NCBI RefSeq assembly: GCF_009754905.2
Contig: NZ_CP066775.1
Coordinates: 1,798,001-1,862,000, forward strand
Direction of reading: 5' to 3'
DNA length: 64,000 nt
Source of the DNA: Mucilaginibacter ginkgonis
GTDB taxonomy: Bacteria > Bacteroidota > Bacteroidia > Sphingobacteriales > Sphingobacteriaceae
Shown here: positions 1 to 8,226 of the stretch, in pieces
Layout of the letters: every line of letters begins with the position of its first letter
How positions within the stretch are numbered: position 1 is the first letter of the stretch
The notes under the pieces: model-generated
Database searches by the model: none
What the model was told of the DNA's origin: nothing
The model's input: the letters and a program-made list of their open reading frames with translations, nothing else
Program-made: the position numbers and the translations under genes

Positions 1-582
1 TTGGAGAATATGCTGCAAGGCAAGGGCTATCTTGATCGTCGCGACAGCCTGATCATGCGTCCATATGATTTTACAAAAAACAACGTGTACCCACTGGCCG
101 ACCAACAATTGGTGTTGCGCAAACTGATATTCCCGGAAGCTTTCCCGGCCGCCGAACGGTACAACCTTACCAACGATCAGTATCAGTTTATCTATAAATA
201 CATGAGCATGTATCCAACTGAAAGCAAAAAGCCGACGTATAACCACCCTGACTATTTTCCCGCTTATTGTAAATTTTTGTTCTGTGGCGGCGACAGCAGC
301 GCAGTTATCGATCCAAACATCCGCATTTTTAACAAAGTGGGCGATTCCTACGGTTACGATATCGATAACGCATACATAGTCGACTTTAAAAATAAAGTGG
401 AATTCTTCTTATCAGCCGTGGTACAATCAAATGAAGATGGTATCTACAATGACAACAAATATGAATACGCCACTGTGTGCCTCCCTTTTTTGAAAAATCT
501 GGGTCAGGTAATTTACTGGTACGAGTTAGGACGCAAAAAAGACCATCTGCCCGATTTGAAGAAGTTTAAGTTTCCTTATTGA
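1..582 (+). CDS. Serine hydrolase (class A beta-lactamase-like), C-terminal part
   Basis: The frame is open from the first base, so only the C-terminal 193 residues are in the window and the real start lies upstream. The sequence resembles the C-terminal half of the Bacteroidota serine hydrolases related to class A beta-lactamases. The stretch FNKVGDSYGYDIDNAYIVDF would be the strand carrying the third active-site motif (KTG in beta-lactamases, here KVG), followed by a strand ending in VEFFLSAVV. The serine nucleophile region is not present here. The family is recognised from memory of related proteins, so substrate and activity are unknown. The next gene follows in the same direction after about 80 bases. 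Confidence 0.55.
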   Translation: MENMLQGKGYLDRRDSLIMRPYDFTKNNVYPLADQQLVLRKLIFPEAFPAAERYNLTNDQYQFIYKYMSMYPTESKKPTYNHPDYFPAYCKFLFCGGDSSAVIDPNIRIFNKVGDSYGYDIDNAYIVDFKNKVEFFLSAVVQSNEDGIYNDNKYEYATVCLPFLKNLGQVIYWYELGRKKDHLPDLKKFKFPY

Positions 583-664
583 ACTTGCCTTTAACAATTT
601 TTCATTTCGAGAAAACATCATGATGCCGTTACTGTTGAAAATGAAACATCAACAGAAAAACATC

Positions 665-1378
665 ATGGCTATTACAGCATTACAAAAAAGCATAACATTA
701 CATGGCGCGGATAACCACTCCGAACCAATAAACTTAAACTGGGGCGAGCGCTACGTATCTATAGCGCTTGGCGCTAAGCTTGCCTTATCGGGCATTACCC
801 ATATTTTTAAGCACCCTTTGACCAGCATCATTAAAGTGGGTGCCGGTGGGTATTTGCTTGGCCGCGGCATTACAGGCCATTGCGAGTTATACACCAAGCT
901 AGGCAAGTCTACCACAGAGCCGGTTAATGTGAATATCCGGACCTCATTTGTGGTGAATAAACCGCGAGAAGAGGTCTACAGCTTTTGGAGAAAGCTTGAT
1001 AATCTACCATTATTTATGAACCACCTGGAAAGTGTAGAAGTATTGGACGAAAAACGCTCGCACTGGGTATTGAAGTTACCTGCGGATGTTACCACCATAA
1101 GCTGGGACGCGGAGATTGTAAAAGATGAGCCAAACGAAATGATTGGCTGGAGCTCATTACCGGATTCTACGATTGACAATGCCGGCAAAATACGTTTCCA
1201 GGACGGCGTCGAGCCGGGTACGACTTTATTAGATGTAGTGATCAGCTATGAGCCACCGGTTGGCGGAGTTGGTTTCGCGCTTGCGCATGTGCTTAACCCG
1301 GTATTTAAAAACATGGTTGAAAAAGATGTCCGTAACTTTAAACAGTACATGGATATCAATGTGGGTGCGGATATATAG
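665..1378 (+). CDS. SRPBCC (cyclase/dehydrase-like) protein with N-terminal DUF2892 membrane domain
   Basis: About 237 residues. The N-terminal 70 or so residues match the YgaP-like DUF2892 pattern: an N-W-G-E-R start, a hydrophobic segment (ALGAKLALSGI), then GGYLLGRGITGHCELY. This suggests a small membrane-associated hairpin. Residues 85-230 have the SRPBCC lipid-binding fold signature of polyketide cyclase-like proteins (VNIRTSFVVNKPREEVYSFW, then LPLFMNHLESVEVL and the C-terminal helix before QYMD). I chose the ATG at 665 (MAITALQ) because it sits directly before the domain. An in-frame ATG at 620 would add 15 residues of no recognisable family sequence. Its physiological role is unknown; relatives are often stress-induced envelope proteins. 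Confidence 0.7.
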   Translation: MAITALQKSITLHGADNHSEPINLNWGERYVSIALGAKLALSGITHIFKHPLTSIIKVGAGGYLLGRGITGHCELYTKLGKSTTEPVNVNIRTSFVVNKPREEVYSFWRKLDNLPLFMNHLESVEVLDEKRSHWVLKLPADVTTISWDAEIVKDEPNEMIGWSSLPDSTIDNAGKIRFQDGVEPGTTLLDVVISYEPPVGGVGFALAHVLNPVFKNMVEKDVRNFKQYMDINVGADI

Positions 1379-1390
1379 ATGATAAATAAG

Positions 1391-1470
1391 GTCATGCCAA
1401 ACTTGTTTCGGCATCTCATCATACAAGTCTTTAATAATCATGTGAGATCCCGAAACAAGTTCGGGATGAC
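1391..1470. repeat. Imperfect inverted repeat element (GTCAT...ATGAC family)
   Basis: Two 25-base arms (1391-1415 and 1446-1470) are inverted copies of each other with about three mismatches, built around AACTTGTTTCGG, and bounded by GTCAT and ATGAC. The 30-base middle is unrelated. It lies in the tail-to-tail gap between the SRPBCC gene and the minus-strand lipoprotein gene. It may act as a bidirectional transcription end or be a small non-autonomous repeat. Related elements occur at 16309, 18996 and 22735. Confidence 0.7.
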
Positions 1471-1482
1471 TGGATGATGTTA

Positions 1483-1938
1483 CTACTTAGCCGTTATAAC
1501 ATACGGTTCATACTTACTTTTACGGGCGAAACCAAACATGGTTGCGCCTTTTTTGTAAGGCATGGCCAGGGTGTTGGTGGTGAATTTTACCAGGTTATTA
1601 AAGTCTATCTTTTTGCGGTCGAACACAGATTGCGTAACCATCTTATCACCTTTAAAAAGCATCACCAAACAGATGTCGGTCTCGGTATCGACACCGGTCG
1701 CCTGGATGTCTTTTTTATAAGCTTTAAGCGTAGCGTCAAAAACACGGTCGTTAGTATATGGGCCAAGTACATAAACTTTATCCCAGTCACCTTCTTTATA
1801 GTCAGCTAAATTGAAGGTGCCTTTTTCTTTGTCCTTAAGTTTATCCTTCACGAAGTTGCGCAGGGCACCGCTGTCAATATTGGTGGTACAAGCTGACAAT
1901 ACCAACAGGCCCAAGCAGATAAAAAACAATCTTTTCAT
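1483..1938 (-). CDS. Small predicted lipoprotein of unknown function
   Basis: This 151-residue protein begins with a type II signal peptide whose lipobox is LVLSAC, so Cys17 would be lipidated and the protein anchored in the envelope. I do not recognise the mature domain. It is hydrophilic and contains the segments YVLGPYTNDRVFDATLKAYK and DICLVMLFKGDKMV, compatible with one small alpha/beta domain. It starts 19 bases after the terminator that ends the thrS-infC-rpmI-rplT operon, so it is probably transcribed separately or by read-through. A hypothetical ORF on the opposite strand is treated as a shadow. Confidence 0.75.
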   Translation of the reverse strand: MKRLFFICLGLLVLSACTTNIDSGALRNFVKDKLKDKEKGTFNLADYKEGDWDKVYVLGPYTNDRVFDATLKAYKKDIQATGVDTETDICLVMLFKGDKMVTQSVFDRKKIDFNNLVKFTTNTLAMPYKKGATMFGFARKSKYEPYVITAK

Positions 1939-1956
1939 ATCGATATCAAATTTAAC

Positions 1957-1989
1957 AAAAAAGGCCTTCCGAAATCGAAAGGCCTTTTT
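1957..1989 (-). terminator. Rho-independent terminator of the rplT operon
   Basis: The sequence AAAAAGGCCTT, an 11-base spacer and AAGGCCTTTTT form a strong stem flanked by A and T runs on both sides. It lies just after the rplT stop on the minus strand and would terminate thrS-infC-rpmI-rplT. It is symmetrical enough to work in both directions. Confidence 0.85.
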
Positions 1990-2006
1990 AAATATCTTAC
2001 CATCGC

Positions 2007-2351
2007 TTATTTTACAGCGTCGATAACTGCTTTGAAAGCTTCGGGATGGTTCATCGCCAAATCGGCCAAAACCTTACGGTTTAAACCAATTTCTTTACCG
2101 GCCAACTTACCCATTAATTGTGAGTAAGAGATACCGTGCTGGCGTGCACCCGCGTTGATACGCTGGATCCATAAAGCCCTGAATTCCCTTTTCTTGGTTT
2201 TACGGTCGCGGTATGCATACTGTAAACCTTTTTCTACTGTGTTTTTTGCAATGGTGTAAACCTTGCTGCGTGAACCATAGTAACCTTTGGCAAGGTTCAT
2301 GATTTTTTTTCGGCGTCTTCTCGACGCTACTGCGTTAACTGAACGTGGCAT
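2007..2351 (-). CDS. rplT: 50S ribosomal protein L20
   Basis: The 114 residues match L20 from end to end: the basic N-terminal tail ([17 protein letters not shown]), the [17 protein letters not shown] motif, and [21 protein letters not shown]20 binds 23S rRNA early in large-subunit assembly. It is the last gene of the thrS-infC-rpmI-rplT cluster, the order conserved across bacteria, and lies 66 bases after rpmI. In characterised bacteria L20 represses translation of its own operon by binding an mRNA structure; I did not identify that structure here. A clear terminator follows at 1957-1989. Confidence 0.98.
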   Translation of the reverse strand: MPRSVNAVASRRRRKKIMNLAKGYYGSRSKVYTIAKNTVEKGLQYAYRDRKTKKREFRALWIQRINAGARQHGISYSQLMGKLAGKEIGLNRKVLADLAMNHPEAFKAVIDAVK

Positions 2352-2417
2352 TTTTTGTTGTTTTTGGTAGTGAGTGCCTTGCGGACTTGATTACTCTAAA
2401 ACCTGGTTAAAAATTAA

Positions 2418-2618
2418 TTACTTACCGATACAAAGCATACGTTTAACATTACCCATATCCGCATCAGATACTAAGCTGGTGTGGCCAAGGGCACGCTTAC
2501 GTTTTGTAGACATCTTGGTTAAGATGTGGCTTTTGTATGCGTTCTTTCTTGCAATTTTACCTGTTCCAGTAAGCTTAAAGCGCTTTTTTGCACTGGAATT
2601 GGTTTTCATTTTTGGCAT
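2418..2618 (-). CDS. rpmI: 50S ribosomal protein L35
   Basis: The 66-residue product has the L35 signature: [20 protein letters not shown] at the N terminus, then the basic [17 protein letters not shown] stretch. Length and composition are normal for the family. It sits between infC and rplT as in most bacteria, but the 139-base gap to infC is filled by a repeat element (2632-2759), which is longer than the usual spacing in this operon. Confidence 0.98.
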   Translation of the reverse strand: MPKMKTNSSAKKRFKLTGTGKIARKNAYKSHILTKMSTKRKRALGHTSLVSDADMGNVKRMLCIGK

Positions 2619-2631
2619 AAACTATTTATTT

Positions 2632-2759
2632 AGATTTGAGATGTGAGATATGAGAAGTGAGAAACCTACTCACTTTACACAAAACACATCGTCTGTTAAT
2701 TCAACTTATTTCCAATAGACGTTGATTTTCTCAAATCTCACATCTAATATCTCATATCT
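2632..2759. repeat. Inverted pair of short GAGATGTGAGATATGAG-type repeats
   Basis: The left arm (about 2632-2664) is made of near-tandem GAGATNT units (AGATTTGAGATGTGAGATAT and onward). The right arm (2729-2759) is the inverse version (TCTCAAATCTCACATCTAAT and onward). The arms could pair over about 30 bases around an AT-rich middle. The element fills the whole infC-rpmI gap and abuts the infC stop codon. It therefore lies inside an essential operon and could affect mRNA folding or decay between infC and rpmI. Confidence 0.7.
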
Positions 2760-3327
2760 ACTTCTTACCAACCTTAGGGGCAACGGTTAAAAACATCCGT
2801 TTACCTTCTAATTTAGGCAACTGCTCAACTTTACCAACTTCTTCTAAAGCCTGTGCAAAGCGGAGCAATAGTATCTCGCCTTGCTCTTTGTAAACAATGG
2901 CACGGCCTTTAAAGTGTACGTAAGCCCTAACTTTTTCGCCTGCTTCTAAAAATTTAATCGCGTGTTTCAGCTTAAATTCAAAGTCGTGGTCGTCTGTATT
3001 TGGCCCAAAACGTATCTCTTTTATAACGGTTTGCTTGGCATTGTTCTTTATCTCCTTAAGCTTCTTTTTCTGCTCGTAGATAAATTTGTTGTAGTCTGTA
3101 ACCTTACAAACCGGCGGAACCGCATTTGGAGATATCTCTACAAGATCTAGTTCCTGCTGTTCTGCAATGGCTAAAGCATCGCGCAACGAGTATACTCCTG
3201 TTTCTACATTATCACCAACTAAACGTACTTCTTGCGCACGTATAAATTGGTTGATGTTATGCTCTGCTTCCTTTTTTTTGAAAGGTGGACGCGGTCCCCT
3301 ATTAAAATTCGGTTTATTTAATGCCAA
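2758..3327 (-). CDS. infC: Translation initiation factor IF-3
   Basis: The 189-residue product carries both IF-3 domains: the N-terminal domain ([20 protein letters not shown] through [20 protein letters not shown]) and the C-terminal domain ([20 protein letters not shown] through [13 protein letters not shown]). IF-3 keeps 30S subunits free and proofreads the initiation codon. The frame begins with TTG at 3327-3325, one base after the thrS stop, with no in-frame ATG before the conserved domain. A non-ATG start is typical of infC and underlies its autoregulation, because IF-3 discriminates against such starts. The N-terminal 18 residues are basic and proline-rich. Confidence 0.96.
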   Translation of the reverse strand: MALNKPNFNRGPRPPFKKKEAEHNINQFIRAQEVRLVGDNVETGVYSLRDALAIAEQQELDLVEISPNAVPPVCKVTDYNKFIYEQKKKLKEIKNNAKQTVIKEIRFGPNTDDHDFEFKLKHAIKFLEAGEKVRAYVHFKGRAIVYKEQGEILLLRFAQALEEVGKVEQLPKLEGKRMFLTVAPKVGKK

Positions 3328-3328
3328 G

Positions 3329-5254
3329 TTAAACTGTTGTTTCTTTTATTATTTGTTGTTTAAATTCTTCTATGGTTAAACTTCCAAGGTCGCCAACGCC
3401 ATGTTTCCTTACAGAAATTGTGCCTTCTGCAGCCTCTTTTTCCCCCACAATTAACATGTAAGGTATCTTTTTGATTTCGGCATCCCGGATCTTTCTTCCG
3501 ATCTTTTCATCCCTAAAATCAATAAGACCGCGAATATCGGAATTTTTTAACTCATTTGAAAGATTATTTGCATAATCTTCAAACTTCTCTGATATCGGTA
3601 AAATGATAAATTGATCGGGCGATAGCCACAGGGGGAAGTTACCAGCGCAATGTTCTATCAATACGGCGACAAAACGTTCGAGCGAGCCAAACGGCGCACG
3701 GTGGATCATTATCGGGCGATGTTTAAGATTGTCGCTGCCGGTGTACTCAAGCTCGAACCGCTCAGGCAAGTTATAATCTACCTGTATTGTACCTAACTGC
3801 CACTTGCGGCCAAGGGCGTCCTTCACCATAAAGTCTAGCTTAGGGCCATAAAATGCAGCTTCACCAAGTTCTACAACGGTCTTTAAACCCTTCTCTTCCG
3901 CAGCTTCAATGATGGCTTTCTCGGCTAAGTGCCAATTATGGTCACTGCCAATGTACTTGCCTTTATTGTCGGGGTCGCGCAATGAGATCTGGGCAGTGTA
4001 ATTATCAAAACCCAGGGCGCCGAAGGTATACAATACCAGATCGATCACTTTTTTGAACTCGTCCTTCACCTGGTCGGGGCGGCAAAATAAGTGTGCATCA
4101 TCCTGAGTAAAACCGCGAACTCGGGTTAGTCCGTGCAATTCACCGCTTTGCTCATATCGGTAAACAGTGCCAAATTCTGCGAAGCGCACCGGCAAATCTT
4201 TATATGACCGTGGTTTTACCTTGTACATTTCGCAATGGTGGGGACAGTTCATCGGTTTTAAGAAAAACTCCTCTCCTTCTTGCGGCGTTTTTATTGGCTG
4301 AAAGCTATCCTTGCCATATTTTTCATAGTGGCCGGATGTTACGTACAAATTTTTATGGCCTATATGCGGCGAGATCACCTGCTCGTAACCTGCCTTAACT
4401 TGCGCGCGCTGCATAAAGTTGGTCAAGCGCTCCCGCAAAGCAGTCCCTTTAGGCAACCACAATGGCAAACCCATACCCACCTTTTCTGAGAAAGCAAAAA
4501 GCTCCAACTCTTTGCCCAGTTTGCGGTGGTCGCGTTTTTTGGCTTCTTCTATCACGCGCAAGTATTCTTGCAACTCGCTTTGTTTAGGGTAAGTAACGCC
4601 GTAAATACGGGTTAGCTGCTTACGTGTTTCGTCGCCGCGCCAATACGCGCCGGCAGTGTTCATCAACTTTACAGCTTTAATAAAACCGGTATTGGGAATA
4701 TGCGGACCGCGGCACAAGTCGGTAAAACCGCCCTGGCTATAAAAAGTGATGGAGCCATCGGGCAGGTCTTTGATAAGGTCAAGCTTGTATTCGTCGCCTT
4801 TTTCTGTAAAGTATTCTATAGCGTCTGCTTTGCTCACCGGCTTGCGGATAAATTCTTCCTTAGCTTTTGCCAGTTCCAGCATCTTATCTTCAATTTGCTT
4901 GAAATGGTCTGAAGAAAACTCCTGGTCGCCAAAATCTACATCGTAATAAAAACCGGTCTCTATAGCCGGGCCTATGCCAAATTTTGTGCCGGGATAAAGC
5001 GCCTCAAGCGCCTCTGCCATCAGGTGGGCCGATGAGTGCCAGAAAGTAGACTTTCCTGCCTCGTCATTCCAGGTTAGTAATTTAACGTTCGAGTCGGTTT
5101 CGATAGGGCGCTCAGCATCCCAAACCTGGCCGTTAACCTCGGCGGCTAAAACATTGCGGGCAAGGCCCTCTGAAATGGATTGTGCAATTTGCATGGAAGT
5201 GATTCCCTTGTCATACTGACGCACGGAACCATCCGGAAGTGTAATGTTAATCAT
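3329..5254 (-). CDS. thrS: Threonine--tRNA ligase
   Basis: The 641-residue length is normal for ThrRS. Domain order is TGS (residues 1-60), the SAD editing domain with its [11 protein letters not shown] motif near residue 75, the class II catalytic core, and a C-terminal anticodon-binding domain. Visible core motifs include [10 protein letters not shown] (with a zinc-ligand Cys), the motif 2 region [20 protein letters not shown], and [11 protein letters not shown] near the end of the core. The enzyme charges tRNA-Thr and edits mischarged serine. It is the first gene of thrS-infC-rpmI-rplT. A -7 box (TAGCTTTG) lies about 128 bases upstream, and a hairpin repeat occupies the 5' leader in between. 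Confidence 0.98.
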   Translation of the reverse strand: MINITLPDGSVRQYDKGITSMQIAQSISEGLARNVLAAEVNGQVWDAERPIETDSNVKLLTWNDEAGKSTFWHSSAHLMAEALEALYPGTKFGIGPAIETGFYYDVDFGDQEFSSDHFKQIEDKMLELAKAKEEFIRKPVSKADAIEYFTEKGDEYKLDLIKDLPDGSITFYSQGGFTDLCRGPHIPNTGFIKAVKLMNTAGAYWRGDETRKQLTRIYGVTYPKQSELQEYLRVIEEAKKRDHRKLGKELELFAFSEKVGMGLPLWLPKGTALRERLTNFMQRAQVKAGYEQVISPHIGHKNLYVTSGHYEKYGKDSFQPIKTPQEGEEFFLKPMNCPHHCEMYKVKPRSYKDLPVRFAEFGTVYRYEQSGELHGLTRVRGFTQDDAHLFCRPDQVKDEFKKVIDLVLYTFGALGFDNYTAQISLRDPDNKGKYIGSDHNWHLAEKAIIEAAEEKGLKTVVELGEAAFYGPKLDFMVKDALGRKWQLGTIQVDYNLPERFELEYTGSDNLKHRPIMIHRAPFGSLERFVAVLIEHCAGNFPLWLSPDQFIILPISEKFEDYANNLSNELKNSDIRGLIDFRDEKIGRKIRDAEIKKIPYMLIVGEKEAAEGTISVRKHGVGDLGSLTIEEFKQQIIKETTV

Positions 5255-5280
5255 CTACAAACATGATTTTGGCGACCTTT

Positions 5281-5325
5281 CCCTAAATCCCTCTCCCCAA
5301 GGAGAGGGACTTTGAAAAGCCTCCG
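5281..5325. repeat. CCCTCTCC-type hairpin repeat in the thrS 5' leader
   Basis: CCCTCTCC, CAA, GGAGAGGG forms a short strong stem, preceded by CCCTAAAT and followed by ACTTTGAAAAGCCTCC. The same building blocks recur at 16250-16303, 21641-21680 and 50764-50856. On the minus strand it lies between the thrS -7 box and the thrS start, so it should be transcribed as part of the leader. Confidence 0.65.
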
Positions 5326-5381
5326 GGTTCAAAAAATAAAACAATTATATGATCACCTACGGGAGTGATTTATTTCGGGAG

Positions 5382-5389
5382 CAAAGCTA
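5382..5389 (-). promoter_or_regulatory. Candidate -7 box (TAGCTTTG) of the thrS operon
   Basis: The minus strand reads TAGCTTTG, a full match to the Bacteroidota -7 consensus TAnnTTTG, about 128 bases upstream of thrS. No clear TTG -33 element is seen at the usual distance, so support is moderate. Confidence 0.45.
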
Positions 5390-5574
5390 CGATTTTTGAT
5401 TACACCGATGATAAAGATTGCACAGATTATAAGCACCTCGTAGTTACACCCTGTTCTGAGCCTCTCGAGGCATAACGGTGCCCACCCACCATATTTCGAC
5501 AGGCTTAATATTACACCCAATTTGGGAATCGGATGGAATCGGCGAAATCGTTCTTATAATCGGTGCAATCGAAA

Positions 5575-6303
5575 CTAGACATTCCCCCAACCGCCGGCCA
5601 GCACATCTGCTAAGTGCATGGTTTTAAGGGGAATCTGCTGCTTGTCAATATAGCCTTGTAGCTGTAATAAGCAAGAAGCGTCTGTTGAGATGATGTATTC
5701 CGCGTTTACTGATAAGGCGTGGTCTACTTTCTGCTGGGCCATGGCACTTGATATCGCTGCAAACTTAACCGCAAATGTTCCGCCGAAACCACAGCAAGTT
5801 TCGTTGTCAGGCATATTCAAAAGTTCTAGCCCGTGCACGTTTTCTAAAAGGCGTCGCGGCTCGTCTTTGATCTTACATTCGCGCAGGGCGTTGCAACTAT
5901 CATGGTAAACCGCACGGCCTTCCAATTCGGCACCAAAGTATTCGTACTGTAGGATATTCACCAGGAAGTCGGACAATTCATAAATGTTGCCTTGCACCGC
6001 GCGGCACTTATTATGTAGTACCGTATTGGTAAACAGATCGCTGTAATAATTGCGCACCATGCCCGTGCACGACGCGGATGGTGTTACAATTACGCTGTCT
6101 TCACTAAACTCATTCAGGAATTTGCTGCCTATTTTTTTGGCATCGTCCCAAAAACCGGCGTTAAATGCGGGCTGACCGCAACATGTTTGCTCTGTGTTAT
6201 AGTGCACATTGCATCCGGCTTTTTCTAAAAGTTTCACCGTACTGAAAGCGGTATCGGGATACAACTGATCTACAAAACAAGGAACAAACAACTCAACTTT
6301 CAT
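5575..6303 (-). CDS. CCG-domain (Fe-S)-binding oxidoreductase subunit, LutA/YkgE-like
   Basis: I start at the ATG at 6303 (MKVELFVPCFVDQLYP), giving 242 residues. The longer open frame up to 6393 runs into the preceding MFS gene and has no family sequence. Two CCG cysteine motifs are visible, CCGQPAFNAGF near residue 44 and CCGFGGTFAVKF near 180, as in LutA/YkgE and the GlpC/HdrB family, where they bind an iron-sulfur cofactor. LutA acts with LutB and LutC in L-lactate oxidation, but neither partner is in this window, so the lactate role is only suggested. It lies 10 bases downstream of the MFS gene and is probably co-transcribed with it. Confidence 0.85.
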   Translation of the reverse strand: MKVELFVPCFVDQLYPDTAFSTVKLLEKAGCNVHYNTEQTCCGQPAFNAGFWDDAKKIGSKFLNEFSEDSVIVTPSASCTGMVRNYYSDLFTNTVLHNKCRAVQGNIYELSDFLVNILQYEYFGAELEGRAVYHDSCNALRECKIKDEPRRLLENVHGLELLNMPDNETCCGFGGTFAVKFAAISSAMAQQKVDHALSVNAEYIISTDASCLLQLQGYIDKQQIPLKTMHLADVLAGGWGNV

Positions 6304-6313
6304 CAGCCTTAAA

Positions 6314-7636
6314 TTACAAGCCGCTAATTTGAGAACTTTTATCTCTTTTCTCTGCGGTAAGCAAAGTAAACAGCAATATGATGCCGATAACAAAGAATAT
6401 CGCCAGCACCAGGGCCGAGTTGCGCATGCTTTGCGTTAGCGATTCTACAAAGCCAAAGGTAAAAAGTCCGATTACGATTGCTAGCTTTTCTGTTACATCG
6501 TAAAAGCTGAAGTATGAGGCCGTATCTGTTATGTTTTGCGGCAGATACTTTGAATAGGTAGATCGCGATAACGATTGTATACCGCCCATTACCAAACCTA
6601 CTACAACTGCCAATGCGTAAAATTGCACAGCAAGCGTGGTTAGATACGCGGCAATGCATGCCAGTATCCACAAAAATACCACCCCTATTAAAACGCGCAC
6701 GTTGCCAAACTTTTCAGAAAGCTTAGACATCAGTGTTGCACCCGCAATAGCCACCAATTGAATTACCAGTATCACCGCAATCAGGTTCTTGGCGGGCAAA
6801 TTTAATTCCTTGGCGCCGAAGCTGGCCGCCACCAGCATAATGGTTTGCACACCCATGGAGTAGAAGAAAAAAGCCGGCAGGTAGCGTTTCAACAAAGGCA
6901 TGCTCATTACATGACGCCATACCCTTCCTAATTCTTTAAATCCGCCGCTAAATACGTTGTAGTTTCGGGAAACTTTGGCGTTAGGTTCGCCTTTGGGCAG
7001 GCGGGCGAAAGGTATCTGCGCGAAACCCATCCACCATACACCTACGAGCAGAAACGACAGCCGTGCAGGAAAGCTGGCATCTGTAATACCGAATGTTTGC
7101 GGCGAAAGCACAAAAACAAAACAAATAACCTGCAATATTACACTGCCGATGTAGCCGTATGTGAAACCCTTGGCGCTCACGGCATCCTGCCTGTCAACAG
7201 TGGCAATTTGTGGTAGATACGAATTATAAAAAACAAAGCCGCCGCAATAGCCAATAGCGGCAATACCAAAACAAAGCATGCCCAGCTCCAATGTATCGAG
7301 TTTGAAAAAGTACAATCCGCAGCAGGCCAAGCCACCCATCAGCGTAAAAAATTGCATATAGCTTTTCTTGTTGCCCTTGTAATCGGCAATAGAAGTTAGT
7401 ATCGGCAGCATAATCACTACCAACAGGTAAGCCACTGCCAGGGTATACTCAGACAAGGCAGTATTTACAAACTCGTGCCCAAAAAATGTCACCTTATCGC
7501 CGCGCTCTTTTGTGGTGGTGATGGCCGTAAAGTAGGCCGGGAAAATGGTTGATGTGATTACCAGGTTGTACGATGAGTTAGCCCAATCGAACATGGCCCA
7601 GGCGCGTATGGTTTTAGGGTTGTTTTTTGCTTCCAT
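6314..7636 (-). CDS. MFS transporter of the UMF1/Atg22-like family
   Basis: A 440-residue polytopic membrane protein with about 12 hydrophobic segments. The opening IRAWAMFDWANSSYNLVITS is the characteristic start of the UMF1 family (related to yeast vacuolar effluxer Atg22), and GGIQSLSRSTYSKYLPQN lies in the second half as in relatives. Substrates of bacterial members are unknown; amino-acid export is suggested for the eukaryotic homologue. It precedes the CCG Fe-S protein by 10 bases in an apparent two-gene operon, which might mean that carrier and oxidoreductase handle the same small organic acid. That link is inference. Confidence 0.85.
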   Translation of the reverse strand: MEAKNNPKTIRAWAMFDWANSSYNLVITSTIFPAYFTAITTTKERGDKVTFFGHEFVNTALSEYTLAVAYLLVVIMLPILTSIADYKGNKKSYMQFFTLMGGLACCGLYFFKLDTLELGMLCFGIAAIGYCGGFVFYNSYLPQIATVDRQDAVSAKGFTYGYIGSVILQVICFVFVLSPQTFGITDASFPARLSFLLVGVWWMGFAQIPFARLPKGEPNAKVSRNYNVFSGGFKELGRVWRHVMSMPLLKRYLPAFFFYSMGVQTIMLVAASFGAKELNLPAKNLIAVILVIQLVAIAGATLMSKLSEKFGNVRVLIGVVFLWILACIAAYLTTLAVQFYALAVVVGLVMGGIQSLSRSTYSKYLPQNITDTASYFSFYDVTEKLAIVIGLFTFGFVESLTQSMRNSALVLAIFFVIGIILLFTLLTAEKRDKSSQISGL

Positions 7637-7771
7637 GCAAAGGCTAAGTTATACATTTTGATAACCCGTGCAATATTTGAATTGGTAGGCGCACTCCTTA
7701 AACCACTGATAATCTTAAAACTTTAATTGGTACTAATTCTTCTTACTTTAGAAAAACTAATTCAACCAATT

Positions 7772-8083
7772 ATGAAAAAACTAATGATCGCCGCTTTTGC
7801 TGTAGCGTTAAGCTGCACAGCAATGGCGCAAACCAAAATGGAATCGTCATCTAAAATGCATTCGGACATGAAAATGGACAACTGCGTAATGATGAAAGAT
7901 GGTAAAATGATGTGCACCAAAAATGGTAAAACCATGGCCATGGATAAAGACATGACCATGAAAAACGGCACAATGGTTATGACCGACGGAACCGTTAAAA
8001 TGAAAGACGGCAAGACCATGAAGCTTAAAGACGGCGACATGGTAATGATGAGCGGTAAAGTGCACAACATGAGCAAAATGTAA
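7772..8083 (+). CDS. Exported methionine-rich repeat protein (DUF6799-like)
   Basis: From the ATG at 7772 the product is 103 residues, with a Sec signal peptide (MKKLMIAAFAVALSCTAMAQ) probably cleaved after AMA. The mature part is very rich in Met (24 of 103 residues overall), Lys, Asp and Gly, and is built of degenerate MKDGK(T/M)M and MKNGTMVM units that look like repeated beta-hairpins. This fits the small Bacteroidota DUF6799 proteins. The density of Met with one His and two Cys suggests soft-metal (copper or silver) binding in the periplasm, but no copper gene is adjacent, so this is inference. It is a single-gene unit with a strong terminator just downstream. Confidence 0.8.
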   Translation: MKKLMIAAFAVALSCTAMAQTKMESSSKMHSDMKMDNCVMMKDGKMMCTKNGKTMAMDKDMTMKNGTMVMTDGTVKMKDGKTMKLKDGDMVMMSGKVHNMSKM

Positions 8084-8096
8084 TTTTGCTTATTCC

Positions 8097-8135
8097 AAAC
8101 GACAAGGCCTTGCAAATTGCAGGGCTTTGTCGTTT
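8097..8135 (+). terminator. Rho-independent terminator after the Met-rich gene
   Basis: AAACGACAAGGCC and its near-perfect inverse GGGCTTTGTCGTTT form a long stem around a TTGCAAATTGCA loop region, starting 14 bases after the stop codon. There is only a short T run after it. Confidence 0.7.
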
Positions 8136-8226
8136 AAGATTGCCTGTAAACAGATTTCATGCTCACACGTTTTACGGCGGTAAAAGCAGGGCAAAATACT
8201 GCTTTACTGCTTAACGTTTTAAAACA

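Larger units (their letters stand above)
5255..5574. other. Intergenic region: thrS leader, promoter box and repeat remnants
   Basis: This 320-base gap contains no convincing ORF. From the thrS side it holds a hairpin repeat (about 5281-5325), a -7 box for thrS (5382-5389), and, near 5454-5512, a degraded piece with GAGCCTCTCGAGG and TTTCGACAGGCT that resembles another interspersed repeat. Its far end abuts the stop codon of the minus-strand Fe-S protein gene. Confidence 0.6.

Noticed and set aside
1474..1809. Plus-strand ORF of 111 residues opposite the small lipoprotein
   Set aside because: It mirrors the lipoprotein gene, has no family match, and the minus-strand product has a clear lipobox.
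5255..5400. T-box or other tRNA-sensing leader before thrS
   Set aside because: No T-box bulge sequence or specifier loop is visible; the hairpin there belongs to the dispersed repeat family.
6304..6393. N-terminal extension of the CCG Fe-S protein
   Set aside because: It overlaps the MFS gene in another frame and has no family sequence; the ATG at 6303 starts the conserved domain.
7762..8115. Minus-strand ORF of 117 residues opposite the Met-rich gene
   Set aside because: Its hydrophobic appearance is the antisense of Met/Lys/Asp codons; the plus-strand protein has a signal peptide and a recognisable domain.
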